Shown here: positions 1 through 7,674 of the stretch, in pieces
Layout: the number at the start of each line of letters is the position of its first letter
Position numbering within the stretch: position 1 is the stretch's first letter
NCBI GenBank assembly: GCA_964353935.1
Contig: CAYGXL010000060.1
Coordinates: 1-14,381 of the forward strand
Source: JAOUJD01 sp964353935
GTDB lineage: Bacteria > Pseudomonadota > Gammaproteobacteria > Burkholderiales > Burkholderiaceae_F
Length of the DNA stretch: 14,381 bases
Reading direction: 5' to 3'
Notes under the pieces: model-generated
What the model was told of the DNA's origin: nothing
Database searches by the model: none
What the model saw: only the letters and a program-made list of their open reading frames with translations
Made by a program: the position numbers and the translations under genes

Positions 1-1328
1 TGTGCCTGTTCATCGGGGCCATGGGCAAGAGCGCGCAGTTCCCGCTGCACGTGTGGCTGCCCGACTCGATGGAAGGCCCGACGCCGGTCTCCGCGCTGAT
101 CCACGCCGCGACGATGGTGACCGCGGGCATCTTCATGGTGGCGCGGATGTCGCCGCTGTTCGAACTGTCGGACGCCGCGCTGACCTTCGTGATCGTCATC
201 GGCGCGATCACGGCGTTCTTCATGGGCATCCTCGGCATCATCCAGAACGACATCAAGCGGGTGGTGGCGTACTCGACGCTCTCGCAGCTCGGCTACATGA
301 CGGTGGCGCTGGGCGCCTCCGCGTTCTCGGCGGGCATCTTCCACCTGATGACGCACGCCTTCTTCAAGGCGCTGCTGTTCCTCGCCGCGGGCTCGGTGAT
401 CATCGGCATGCATCACGAGCAGGACATCCGCCGGATGGGCGGCCTGTGGCGGAAGATGCCGGTCACCTGGATCACCTCGCTGATCGGCTCGCTGGCGCTG
501 ATCGGCACTCCGTTCTTTGCCGGCTTCTACTCCAAGGACGCGATCATCCTCGCGGTCGAGGCGTCGGCGAAGGCCGGCCATGCGGGCGCGACGTTCGCGT
601 ACTGGGCGCTGCTGGTCGGCGTGGTGATCACCGCCTTCTACTCGTTCCGGATGTTCTTCCTCGTGTTCCACGGCAAGCCGCGGTGGGGCCACGGCGGCGA
701 TCACGGCCACCGCCACGGGCACGACGACAGCCACCACGGCGAGCCGCGCGAGTCTCCGGCGGTGATCACCGTGCCGCTGGTGCTGCTCGCGATCCCGTCG
801 GTGGTCATCGGCTTCGTCGCGATCGGCGGCATGCTCTTCGGCGACTACTTCGACGGCGCGATCTTCGTCGACGCCGCGAGGCACCCGGCGATGAAGGAAC
901 TCGCCGCGCACTTCCACGGCGCGACCGAGATGGCGCTGCACGCCTTCATGACCGCCCCGTTCTGGCTCGACCTCGTCGGCGTCGGCCTCGCGTGGTTCCT
1001 GTACCTGAAGCGGCCCGACATCCCGGCGCTCATCCAGGCGCGGTTCCGGGGTCTCTACCGCCTGCTCGACAACAAGTACTACCTCGACCGCATCTACGAG
1101 GTGGTGTTCGCCGGCGGCGCGCGCCGCCTCGGCATGGGCCTCTGGAAGGGCGGTGACATGGCGCTCATCGACGGCGTCGCCGTGAACGGAACCGCGCGGC
1201 TGATCGGCTGGGTTGCCGCCGCGTCGCGGCTGCTTCAGTCCGGACACATCTACACCTATGCGGCCGGCATGATCGTCGGCCTGCTGGTGCTGATCACGCT
1301 GTTCGTCACGCTGGGTGTTGCCCGCTAG
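1..1328 (+). CDS. nuoL: NADH-quinone oxidoreductase subunit L, 5'-truncated by window edge
   Basis: This is the largest antiporter-like, proton-translocating membrane subunit of respiratory complex I. The reading frame is already open at base 3, and about 442 codons remain of a protein usually a little over 600 residues long, so roughly the first quarter is missing. The visible part starts at the family's GKSAQFPLHVWLPD segment. Its lysine codon (27-29) corresponds to the E. coli NuoL TM7 lysine (K229). It is followed by GPTPVSALIHAATMV, the NDIKRVVAYSTLSQLGYM helix, THAFFKALLF, and FYSKDAI, which carries the Lys-Asp pair of TM12. A hydrophilic loop at about 690-750 is histidine-rich. The C-terminus has the long amphipathic region and a last hydrophobic helix. 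nuoM starts 11 nt downstream, as in standard nuo operons. The identification is secure. Confidence 0.97.
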   Translation, partial: CLFIGAMGKSAQFPLHVWLPDSMEGPTPVSALIHAATMVTAGIFMVARMSPLFELSDAALTFVIVIGAITAFFMGILGIIQNDIKRVVAYSTLSQLGYMTVALGASAFSAGIFHLMTHAFFKALLFLAAGSVIIGMHHEQDIRRMGGLWRKMPVTWITSLIGSLALIGTPFFAGFYSKDAIILAVEASAKAGHAGATFAYWALLVGVVITAFYSFRMFFLVFHGKPRWGHGGDHGHRHGHDDSHHGEPRESPAVITVPLVLLAIPSVVIGFVAIGGMLFGDYFDGAIFVDAARHPAMKELAAHFHGATEMALHAFMTAPFWLDLVGVGLAWFLYLKRPDIPALIQARFRGLYRLLDNKYYLDRIYEVVFAGGARRLGMGLWKGGDMALIDGVAVNGTARLIGWVAAASRLLQSGHIYTYAAGMIVGLLVLITLFVTLGVAR

Positions 1329-1339
1329 GCAGAGGAACA

Positions 1340-2824
1340 ATGGGCAACGCGACTCCCTGGCTCAGTCTGGCGATCTGGATACCGATCGCCTTCGGCGGGC
1401 TGATCCTCGCGGCCGGTCGTGACCGCAACGCCGGCGTCGTCCGCACGGTCGCGCTCACGGGCAGCCTGCTCGGCCTGCTCGTGACGATTCCGCTGTGGAC
1501 GGGCTTCGACGCGGCCACGCACGAACTGCAGTTCGTCGAGAAAGCCGTCTGGATCGAGCGGCTGAACGCGCACTACCACCTCGGCATCGACGGCATCTCG
1601 GTCTGGTTCGTGCTGCTGACCGCCTTCATCACGGTGATCGTGGTGCTCGCGGGCTGGGAGGTGATCGAGAGCCGGGTGGCGCAGTACTACGCCTCGTTCC
1701 TGATCCTGTCGGGCCTGATGATCGGCGTCTTCGCCGCCGCCGACGGCCTGCTGTTCTACGTGTTCTTCGAAGCGACCCTGATCCCGATGTACATCATCAT
1801 CGGCATCTGGGGCGGATCGAACCGGGTCTACGCGGCGCTCAAGTTCTTCCTGTACACGCTCGCCGGCTCGCTGTTGATGCTGGTGGCGCTCGTCTACCTG
1901 TACACCGTCTCGGGCGGCCAGTTCGGCATCCTCGACTGGCACCAGGCGAAGATCGGCATGACGCCGCAGATCCTGNNNNNNNNNNCGATGTGGCCGGTGC
2001 ACACCTGGCTGCCGGACGCGCACGTGGAGGCGCCGACCGGCGGCTCGATCGTCCTGGCCGCCATCATGCTGAAGCTCGGGGCCTACGGCTTCCTGCGCTT
2101 CTCGCTGCCCATCGTGCCGGACGCCTCGCACCACCTGGCCGGATTCATCATCGCGCTGTCGCTGATCGCGGTGGTCTACATCGGCCTCGTCGCGCTGGTG
2201 CAGTCCGACATGAAGAAGCTGGTGGCGTACTCCTCGATCGCGCACATGGGCTTCGTGACGCTCGGCTTCTTCATCTTCGAGCCGATGGGCATGGCGGGCG
2301 GGATCGTGCAGATGATCTCGCACGGGTTCATCTCCGGCGCGATGTTCTTCTGCATCGGCGTGATGTACGACCGCATGCACACGCGCCGGATCGCGGACTA
2401 CGGCGGCGTCGTGAACACGATGCCGAAGTTCGCGGCGTTCTTCATGCTGTTCGCCATGGCGAACGCGGGACTTCCGGCGACCAGCGGCTTCGTCGGCGAG
2501 TTCATGGTGATCCTCGGCGCCGTCAAGCACGACTTCTGGATCGCCGCGGCGGCCGCCACGACGCTGGTGTTCGGCGCCGCCTACTCGCTCTGGATGTACA
2601 AGCGGGTCGTGTTCGGCGAGGTGGCCAACGAGAACGTCGCCGCGCTGACCGACGTGAACGCGCGCGAGTTCCTGATCCTGCTGCTGCTGGCCGCGGCCGT
2701 GCTGTGGATGGGCGTCTATCCGAAACCCGTGACGGACCTGATGGACGCCTCTGTCAAGCACCTGATCGAGCACGCGCAGCAGAGCAAGCTCCCGGCCGCG
2801 ACGGCGGCGCAGATGGACCGGTAG
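1340..2824 (+). CDS. nuoM: NADH-quinone oxidoreductase subunit M (contains an assembly gap)
   Basis: This is the second antiporter-like proton-pumping subunit of complex I, a polytopic inner-membrane protein. The ATG at 1340 follows an AGAGGA ribosome binding site at 1331-1336. The product reads as about 494 residues, but ten Ns at 1976-1985 interrupt it. The frame stays open across them. Key residues are visible: Glu144 (codon 1769) in FFEATLIPM, the PVHTWLPDAHVEAPTGGS signature after the gap, the lysine of AIMLKLGAYGFLRF (codon 2072, the E. coli K265 equivalent), and SDMKKLVAYSSIAHMGF. The residues just before PVHTWLPDAH, including the TM7 lysine (E. coli K234), fall in the gap. It sits between nuoL and nuoN with gaps of 11 and 14 nt, which suggests one operon. 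Confidence 0.97.
   Translation: MGNATPWLSLAIWIPIAFGGLILAAGRDRNAGVVRTVALTGSLLGLLVTIPLWTGFDAATHELQFVEKAVWIERLNAHYHLGIDGISVWFVLLTAFITVIVVLAGWEVIESRVAQYYASFLILSGLMIGVFAAADGLLFYVFFEATLIPMYIIIGIWGGSNRVYAALKFFLYTLAGSLLMLVALVYLYTVSGGQFGILDWHQAKIGMTPQILXXXXMWPVHTWLPDAHVEAPTGGSIVLAAIMLKLGAYGFLRFSLPIVPDASHHLAGFIIALSLIAVVYIGLVALVQSDMKKLVAYSSIAHMGFVTLGFFIFEPMGMAGGIVQMISHGFISGAMFFCIGVMYDRMHTRRIADYGGVVNTMPKFAAFFMLFAMANAGLPATSGFVGEFMVILGAVKHDFWIAAAAATTLVFGAAYSLWMYKRVVFGEVANENVAALTDVNAREFLILLLLAAAVLWMGVYPKPVTDLMDASVKHLIEHAQQSKLPAATAAQMDR
1976..1985. other. Assembly gap of 10 Ns inside nuoM
   Basis: Ten Ns replace sequence between the codons for PQIL and MWPVHTW. In E. coli NuoM about 13 residues lie in the corresponding stretch, but here the gap plus two known bases gives only four codons. 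The true missing length is therefore probably near 37 nt rather than 10. The gap should not be read as a deletion in the gene. Confidence 0.9.
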
Positions 2825-2838
2825 GACGAGACCCGGCC

Positions 2839-4335
2839 ATGGCCAACATGAACCTCTTCGCCGCGCTGCCCGAGATCGTCCTGCTGGTCGCCGCGTGCGT
2901 GATCCTGATCGCGGACCTCTACGTGCCGGACGAGCGCCGCAACGTGACGTACGCGCTGTCGATGGCCGCGCTGGCCGCCGTCGCCGCCGTGCTGTGGCTC
3001 TTCCTCGACAACCGCGTGCTGACCTACGCCTTCAACGGCATGTACGTCGCCGACCCGATGACGAGCGTGCTCAAGCTCTTCTCGGTGCTTGCCGTCGGCT
3101 TCATGCTGGTCTACGCGCAGGGCTACGCGCGCGACCGCGGCATGTGGAAGGGCGAGCTCTTCACGCTGACGCTGTTCGCGCTGCTCGGGACCATGCTGAT
3201 GATCTCGGCGAACAACCTGCTCGTGATCTACCTCGGGCTGGAGCTGCAGGCGCTGTCGCTGTACGCGCTGGTGGCGCTTCGGCGGGACGACGCGCGCGCG
3301 AGCGAGGCGGCGATGAAGTACTTCGTGCTCGGCGCGCTCGCGTCGGGTTTCCTGCTGTACGGCATGTCGATGCTGTACGGCGGCAGCGGCACGCTCGACA
3401 TCAACGAGCTGGCTCGCCGCGTCGCGACCGGGCAGGTGGCCAGCCGCCTGTCGCTGGTGCTCGGCCTTGTCTTCGTCATCGCCGGCCTCGCGTTCAAGCT
3501 CGGCGCGGTGCCTTTCCACATGTGGGTGCCCGACGTCTATCACGGCGCGCCGACGCCGGTGACCCTTCTGATCGGCTCCGCGCCGAAGCTCGCGATCTTC
3601 GCCGTCGCCTACCGCATCCTCGTCGAGGGCCTGCTGCCGCTCGCGGTCGACTGGCAGAAGATGCTGATCGTGCTGGCCGTCGCGTCGCTGGTGCTGGGCA
3701 ACCTCACCGCGATCGCACAGACCAACCTGAAGCGGATGCTGGCGTACTCGACCATCGCGCAGATGGGCTTCATGCTGCTCGCGATGCTCTCGGGCGTCAC
3801 GAAGGGCGATGCGGCCGCCACGGCGACCGCCTACAGCGCCGCGATGTTCTACGTGATCACCTACGCACTGACGACGCTCGGCACCTTCGGCGTGATCCTG
3901 CTGCTGGCGCGCGAGGGTTTCGAGGCGGAGGAGATCGCCGACCTGAAGGGCCTGAACCGCCGCAGCCCGTGGTATGCGTTCGTGATGCTGCTGCTGATGT
4001 TCTCGCTGGCGGGCATTCCTCCGACCGTCGGCTTCTACGCCAAGTTCGTCGTGCTGCAGGCGCTGCTCGTCGACGGCGTGACCTCGGCCATGGTGTGGCT
4101 GGCCGTGCTGGCGGTCGTGTTCTCGGTGATCGGCGCCGTCTACTACCTTCGGGTCGTCAAGGCGATGTACTTCGACGAACCGGCGGGCGCGGTCGCGACG
4201 GTGCCGATCGTGGCGACGACGGACATGCGCGTCGCGCTGTCGATCAACGGCGCGCTGGTGCTCGTGCTCGGCATCCTGCCGCAGTACCTGCTGAAGCTCT
4301 GCGCCGACGCCGTGCAGCGCGCGCTGGGCGGCTAG
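2839..4335 (+). CDS. nuoN: NADH-quinone oxidoreductase subunit N
   Basis: This is the third antiporter-like subunit of complex I, 498 residues and strongly hydrophobic throughout, with a length close to the E. coli protein (485). The ATG at 2839 is chosen because MANMNLFAALPEIVLL is the expected N-terminus; another in-frame ATG lies three codons later. Functional residues visible are Glu135 in YLGLELQAL, Lys220 in AFKLGAVPFHMWVPDVY, and Lys250 in GSAPKLAIF. These match the conserved TM5 Glu and the TM7 and TM8 Lys of the proton path. The motif LKRMLAYSTIAQMGFM is also present. It starts 14 nt after nuoM and is the last nuo gene of the operon here; a Nudix gene follows after 32 nt. Confidence 0.97.
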   Translation: MANMNLFAALPEIVLLVAACVILIADLYVPDERRNVTYALSMAALAAVAAVLWLFLDNRVLTYAFNGMYVADPMTSVLKLFSVLAVGFMLVYAQGYARDRGMWKGELFTLTLFALLGTMLMISANNLLVIYLGLELQALSLYALVALRRDDARASEAAMKYFVLGALASGFLLYGMSMLYGGSGTLDINELARRVATGQVASRLSLVLGLVFVIAGLAFKLGAVPFHMWVPDVYHGAPTPVTLLIGSAPKLAIFAVAYRILVEGLLPLAVDWQKMLIVLAVASLVLGNLTAIAQTNLKRMLAYSTIAQMGFMLLAMLSGVTKGDAAATATAYSAAMFYVITYALTTLGTFGVILLLAREGFEAEEIADLKGLNRRSPWYAFVMLLLMFSLAGIPPTVGFYAKFVVLQALLVDGVTSAMVWLAVLAVVFSVIGAVYYLRVVKAMYFDEPAGAVATVPIVATTDMRVALSINGALVLVLGILPQYLLKLCADAVQRALGG

Positions 4336-4367
4336 GGCGGCCGGTTCCTGCTGCAGGCGCGCAGACC

Positions 4368-4961
4368 ATGGGCAGCGATTCCGACGACCCGCTCGCCGAG
4401 CGCACCCTCGACAGCCGCCTGGTGTTCGAGGGCGTGTTCCTGAAGCTCTTCGTCGACCAGGTGCGGTCGGCCGACGGGCACCAGGGCACGCGCGAGTACC
4501 TGCGCCATCCGGGCGCCGTCATGATCATCCCGTTGCTGGATGCCGAGCACGTGCTGCTCGAACGCCAGTTCCGCTACCCGCTCGGCCGTTCGATCGTCGA
4601 GTTCCCGGCCGGCAAGATCGACGCGGGCGAACCGCCGTTCGAGTGCGCGCGGCGCGAGCTCCTCGAGGAGACCGGCTACACCGCGCGCCGCTGGAGCTAC
4701 CTCGGCGGCCTGCACAACGCGATCGCGTACTCCGACGAGAAGATCGAGATCTTCCTCGCCGAGGACCTCGAGCGAAACGGCGACGCCACGCTGGACGCCG
4801 GCGAAACGCTCGAGGTGTTCGAGGCGCCGTGGCGGCAGTTGCTGGAGTGGGTGCGCGACGGCGCCGTGACCGACGTGAAGACGATGGTCGGGGTGTTCTG
4901 GCTCGAGAAGACGCTGCGCGGCGACTGGCCGCGCCGCCCCGCCTCCGAGGCCGGACGCTGA
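4368..4961 (+). CDS. Nudix hydrolase, ADP-ribose pyrophosphatase-like
   Basis: This is a 197-residue cytosolic Nudix hydrolase. The Nudix box is complete at residues 82-104 (Gly82, Glu88, then RELLEETGY), fitting the GX5EX7REUXEEXGU consensus with metal-binding Glu97, Glu100 and Glu101. The N-terminal region with REYLRHPGAV, the ERQFRYP stretch and EFPAGKIDAGE just before and in the box are typical of the NudF/ADP-ribose pyrophosphatase subfamily, which splits ADP-ribose into AMP and ribose 5-phosphate. The exact substrate cannot be fixed from sequence. The ATG at 4368 gives an N-terminus of the usual length. No strong SD is visible upstream. The gene lies 32 nt after nuoN on the same strand and is probably co-transcribed with it. 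A NAD-related clean-up role beside complex I is plausible but inferred. Confidence 0.92.
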   Translation: MGSDSDDPLAERTLDSRLVFEGVFLKLFVDQVRSADGHQGTREYLRHPGAVMIIPLLDAEHVLLERQFRYPLGRSIVEFPAGKIDAGEPPFECARRELLEETGYTARRWSYLGGLHNAIAYSDEKIEIFLAEDLERNGDATLDAGETLEVFEAPWRQLLEWVRDGAVTDVKTMVGVFWLEKTLRGDWPRRPASEAGR

Positions 4962-4988
4962 ACCGTCGGCCGGCCCGCGCCGCTTCCC

Positions 4989-5003
4989 GGCGCGCGTCGC
5001 GCC
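4989..5003. terminator. Candidate GC hairpin between convergent genes
   Basis: A perfect 6-bp inverted repeat (GGCGCG, loop CGT, CGCGCC) lies in the 45-nt gap between the convergent Nudix and ETF-QO genes, 3 nt from the latter's stop codon. Position and symmetry suit a bidirectional terminator, but there is no T-run on either strand. It may be a GC-rich hairpin of chance origin in high-GC DNA. Confidence 0.3.
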
Positions 5004-5006
5004 GCG

Positions 5007-6671
5007 CTACATGTTCGTGTAGTTCGGCCCGCCGCCTCCTTCCGGCGTGACCCAGACGATGTTCTGCGTCGGGTCCTTGATGTCGCAGGTCTTGCAGTGC
5101 ACGCAGTTCTGGAAGTTGATCTGCAGCTTCTCGCGGCCGTCGTCGCCCTTCAGGAACTCGTACACGCCGGCGGGGCAGTAGCGCTGCTCGGGGCCGGCAT
5201 AGATCGGCAGGTTGATCGACGTCGGCACCGATCCGTCCTTGAGCGTCAGGTGCGCCGGCTGGTTCTCCTCGTGGTTCGTGTTCGCGAGGTACACCGACGA
5301 CGGCCGGTCGAACGTGAGCTTGCCGTCGGGCTTCGGATAGGCGATCGGCCGGCACTGCGACGCCGGCTTCAGCTTCTCGTGGTCGGCGAACTTCCGGTGC
5401 AGCGTCCACGGCGCCTTCCCGCGGAACACGATCTGGTCGAGGCCGAACAGGAAGCCGCCCCAGTAGAGCCCCTTGTCGAGCAGCGGCTTGAAGTTGCGGG
5501 CGCGATGCAGCTCGTCGTGCAGCCAGCTCGCTTCGAACGCCTGCGGGTACGCGGCGAGTTCGTCGCGGCTCCGCTCCGCGGCCAGCGCATCGAACGCCGC
5601 GTCGGCCGCCAGCATTCCGCTCTTGATCGCGGCGTGGCTGCCCTTGATGCGCGGCGCGTTGAGGAAGCCGGCGTCGCAGCCGACCAGCGCGCCTCCCGGG
5701 AAGACGAGCTTCGGCAGCGACTGCAGTCCGCTCGCGTTGATCGCGCGCGAACCGTACTCGAGCCGCTTGCCGCCTTCGAGCGTGGCGCGCACCAGCGGAT
5801 GGGTCTTGTAGCGCTGGAACTCCTCGAACGGCGACAGGAACGGATTGCTGTAGCCGAGGCCGACGACGAGGCCCACCGACACGAGGTTTTCGCCGAAGTG
5901 ATACATCCAGCCGCCGCCGTAGGTGTCCGGCTCGAGCGGCCAGCCGATGCTGTGCACCACGCGCCCCGCCTTGAACCTGTCCGGCTGGACTTCCCAGATT
6001 TCCTTGATGCCGATGCCCCACGTCTGCGGGTCGCGGCCCGCATCGAGCCTGAACTTCGCGATCACCTGCTTGCCGAGGTGGCCGCGCGCGCCTTCGGCGA
6101 ACATCGTGTACTTGCCGTGCAGTTCGACGCCGGGCTGGAAATTGCCGGTGGGCTGGCCGTCCTTGCCGATGCCCATGTTGCCGGTGGCCACGCCCCTGAC
6201 CGCGCCGTTCTCGTCGTACAGGACCTCGCCGGCCGCGAAGCCGGGGAAGATCTCGATGCCGAGGCCCTCGGCCTGCTGGCCCATCCAGCGGACCAGGTTG
6301 CCGAGGCTGCCGGTGTAGAAGCCGCCGGAGTTGGTCAGCGCGGCCGGCACGACGGCGTGCGGCACGGCAGTGGCCGCGCCTGCCGAGAACACGAAGAACT
6401 GGTCCTCGGTCACCTGCGTCGTCAGCGGCGCGCCCAGTTCCCTCCAGTTCGGGAACAGTTCGTCCAGCGCGATCGGATCGATCACGGCGCCCGACAGGAT
6501 GTGTGCGCCGATCTCCGACCCCTTCTCGAGCACGCAGACCGACACCTCGCGGCCGGCTTCGGCCGCCCGCTGCTTCGTGCGGATCGCGGCGGCGAGTCCG
6601 GCCGGGCCGCCGCCGACCACGACCACGTCGTACTCCATCGCTTCGCGCTCGACCTGCCGGCTGTCCGCCAT
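5007..6671 (-). CDS. Electron transfer flavoprotein-ubiquinone oxidoreductase (ETF-QO)
   Basis: This membrane-associated flavo-iron-sulfur protein of 554 residues passes electrons from reduced ETF (fed by acyl-CoA and other dehydrogenases) to ubiquinone. The N-terminus has the FAD-binding VVVVGGGPAGLAAAIRTKQ segment, followed by LEKGSEIGAHILSGAV. The middle contains the GLVVGLGYSNPF and SPFEEFQRYKTHP stretches typical of the family. The C-terminal ferredoxin-like domain has four cluster ligands, Cys499 in RYCPAGVYEF and Cys523, Cys526 and Cys529 in NCVHCKTCDIKDP, for one 4Fe-4S centre. The ATG at 6671 is preceded by GAGGAG (6676-6681 on the complementary strand) at good spacing, which favours it over the internal Met12. 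It is transcribed away from the SDR/thioesterase/CoA-transferase cluster, a sensible partner for fatty-acid or ketone-body oxidation. The family assignment is very secure. Confidence 0.97.
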   Translation of the reverse strand: MADSRQVEREAMEYDVVVVGGGPAGLAAAIRTKQRAAEAGREVSVCVLEKGSEIGAHILSGAVIDPIALDELFPNWRELGAPLTTQVTEDQFFVFSAGAATAVPHAVVPAALTNSGGFYTGSLGNLVRWMGQQAEGLGIEIFPGFAAGEVLYDENGAVRGVATGNMGIGKDGQPTGNFQPGVELHGKYTMFAEGARGHLGKQVIAKFRLDAGRDPQTWGIGIKEIWEVQPDRFKAGRVVHSIGWPLEPDTYGGGWMYHFGENLVSVGLVVGLGYSNPFLSPFEEFQRYKTHPLVRATLEGGKRLEYGSRAINASGLQSLPKLVFPGGALVGCDAGFLNAPRIKGSHAAIKSGMLAADAAFDALAAERSRDELAAYPQAFEASWLHDELHRARNFKPLLDKGLYWGGFLFGLDQIVFRGKAPWTLHRKFADHEKLKPASQCRPIAYPKPDGKLTFDRPSSVYLANTNHEENQPAHLTLKDGSVPTSINLPIYAGPEQRYCPAGVYEFLKGDDGREKLQINFQNCVHCKTCDIKDPTQNIVWVTPEGGGGPNYTNM

Positions 6672-6774
6672 GACGCTCCTCGTTGTGCCTCGTTCCGCCC
6701 GGATTGTCCCGGAGATCGTCTAGAGGCCGCAATCGACTGTGCGATCATCGCCTCGGAAGATTGGAGCAGCGGCA
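6672..6774. promoter_or_regulatory. Divergent intergenic region between ETF-QO and SDR genes
   Basis: This 103-nt gap separates two divergently transcribed genes and must carry the promoter for ETF-QO and probably one for the SDR gene. The only clear signals are the two ribosome binding sites: GAGGAG for ETF-QO and GGAG at 6763-6766 for SDR. I could not identify convincing -35/-10 pairs or an operator palindrome. Confidence 0.4.
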
Positions 6775-7545
6775 ATGCGAACGAATCTGAAGGAAAAAGT
6801 GGCGCTGGTCACCGGCGCGAGCAGCGGCCTGGGTTCGCGCTTCGCGCGGGTCCTGGCCTCCAACGGCGCCCTGACCGTGCTCGCGGCGCGCCGAGTCGAG
6901 CGGCTGAAGGACTTGCGCGCGGAGATCGAAGCCGCGGGCGGCGCGGCCCATGTCGTGGCGCTGGACGTGACCGACCAGGACTCGATCCGGGAAGCGGTCG
7001 ACCGGACCGAACGCGAGGTGGGGCCGATCGACATCCTCGTGAACAACTCCGGCGTGTCGACCACCCAGCGGCTGGTCGACGTGACCCCGGTGGATTTCGA
7101 CTACGTCCTCAACACCAACCTGAAGGGCGCTTTCTTCGTCGCCAGCGAGGTGGCGCGCCGGATGATCGTGCGGGCCAAGGGCCAGGCCGACTTCCGCGGC
7201 CGCATCGTCAACATCGCCTCGGTCGCCGGCCTCCAGGTGCTGCCGCAGATCGGCGTCTACTGCATCAGCAAGGCGGCCGTGATCCAGATGACCCGGGCCC
7301 AGGCGCTCGAGTGGGGGCGCTACGGCATCAACGTCAACGCGCTGTGCCCCGGCTACATCCGCACCGAGATCAACGACGCGCACTGGGACACCGAGGCCGG
7401 GCACAAGCTCATGCAGATGCTGCCGCGCAAGCGCATCGGCCGCCCCGAGGACCTCGACGGCGCGCTGCTGCTGATGGTCGCGGACGAGTCGCAGTTCATC
7501 AACGGGGCGGTGCTGACCGCCGACGACGGGCTGTCGGTGACGTAG
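6775..7545 (+). CDS. SDR family NAD(P)-dependent oxidoreductase
   Basis: This is a classical short-chain dehydrogenase/reductase of 256 residues with a Rossmann fold. Visible motifs are TGASSGLG for the cofactor-binding loop near the N-terminus, the central NNSG (VNNSGVST), NTNLKGAFF with the structural Asn, catalytic Ser149 in NIASVAG, and the Tyr162-x3-Lys166 pair in YCISK. It ends with the usual PGYIRTE and FINGAVLTADDG segments. The substrate cannot be deduced. Its neighbours (acyl-CoA thioesterase, CoA-transferase, ETF-QO) suggest a hydroxyacyl or related acyl intermediate. The ATG at 6775 is preceded by GGAG at 8-nt spacing; an in-frame GTG at 6739 lacks this and would add an unlikely N-terminus. 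The stop at 7543-7545 lies 12 nt before the first copy of the thioesterase start, so the genes were probably an adjacent pair before the repeat array expanded. Confidence 0.93.
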   Translation: MRTNLKEKVALVTGASSGLGSRFARVLASNGALTVLAARRVERLKDLRAEIEAAGGAAHVVALDVTDQDSIREAVDRTEREVGPIDILVNNSGVSTTQRLVDVTPVDFDYVLNTNLKGAFFVASEVARRMIVRAKGQADFRGRIVNIASVAGLQVLPQIGVYCISKAAVIQMTRAQALEWGRYGINVNALCPGYIRTEINDAHWDTEAGHKLMQMLPRKRIGRPEDLDGALLLMVADESQFINGAVLTADDGLSVT

Positions 7546-7557
7546 CCAGGTGAGCGC

Positions 7558-7674
7558 ATGAAGGACTTCGTCCTCGAGGTGCCGCTGCGCTGGGGCGACA
7601 TGGACGCAACGCCGCAGGCGTTCCACATGGGGCGCTTGGCGCCATGGCGTCCGGGACGGGAAGGCCGAGCGTGA
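7558..7674 (+). pseudogene. Array unit 1: truncated thioesterase start fused to linker, 38-codon ORF
   Basis: The first 50 nt are identical to the start of the intact thioesterase gene, and the preceding AGGTGAGCGC (7548-7557) is the same ribosome binding site. Codons 1-17 give MKDFVLEVPLRWGDMDA, including the catalytic-loop Asp16. The frame then runs into linker sequence (TPQAFHMGRLAPWRPG and on) and stops at TGA 7672-7674. That stop overlaps the GTG start of unit 2 as GTGA. The product lacks the HLNN part of the active site and nearly all of the hotdog fold, so it cannot be an enzyme. Whether it is translated is unknown. Confidence 0.75.
7602..7652 (+). repeat. Palindromic linker element, copy 1 (outer stem with two hairpins)
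   Basis: The outer arms GGACGC (7602-7607) and GCGTCC (7647-7652) are complementary. Inside lie hairpin A (AACGCC, loop GCA, GGCGTT; 7608-7622), an 8-nt spacer, and hairpin B (GGCGC, loop TTG, GCGCC; 7631-7643). The left outer arm is also coding sequence of the thioesterase start. In DNA this could form a cruciform, and in RNA a three-way junction. Confidence 0.7.

Noticed and set aside
1325..2773. A 482-codon open frame on the minus strand opposite nuoM
   Set aside because: It is antisense to a certain gene, has a low-complexity Arg/His/Asp/Glu-rich composition typical of reverse frames in high-GC DNA, and matches no family.
6739..6774. GTG at 6739 as the SDR start
   Set aside because: It has no ribosome binding site and adds twelve residues not expected in classical SDRs. 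The ATG at 6775 has GGAG at good spacing.
5097..7553. A long plus-strand open frame across the ETF-QO gene and into the SDR gene
   Set aside because: It is the reverse frame of a clearly identified ETF-QO gene and runs out of frame through the SDR gene. The composition is that of spurious GC-rich frames.
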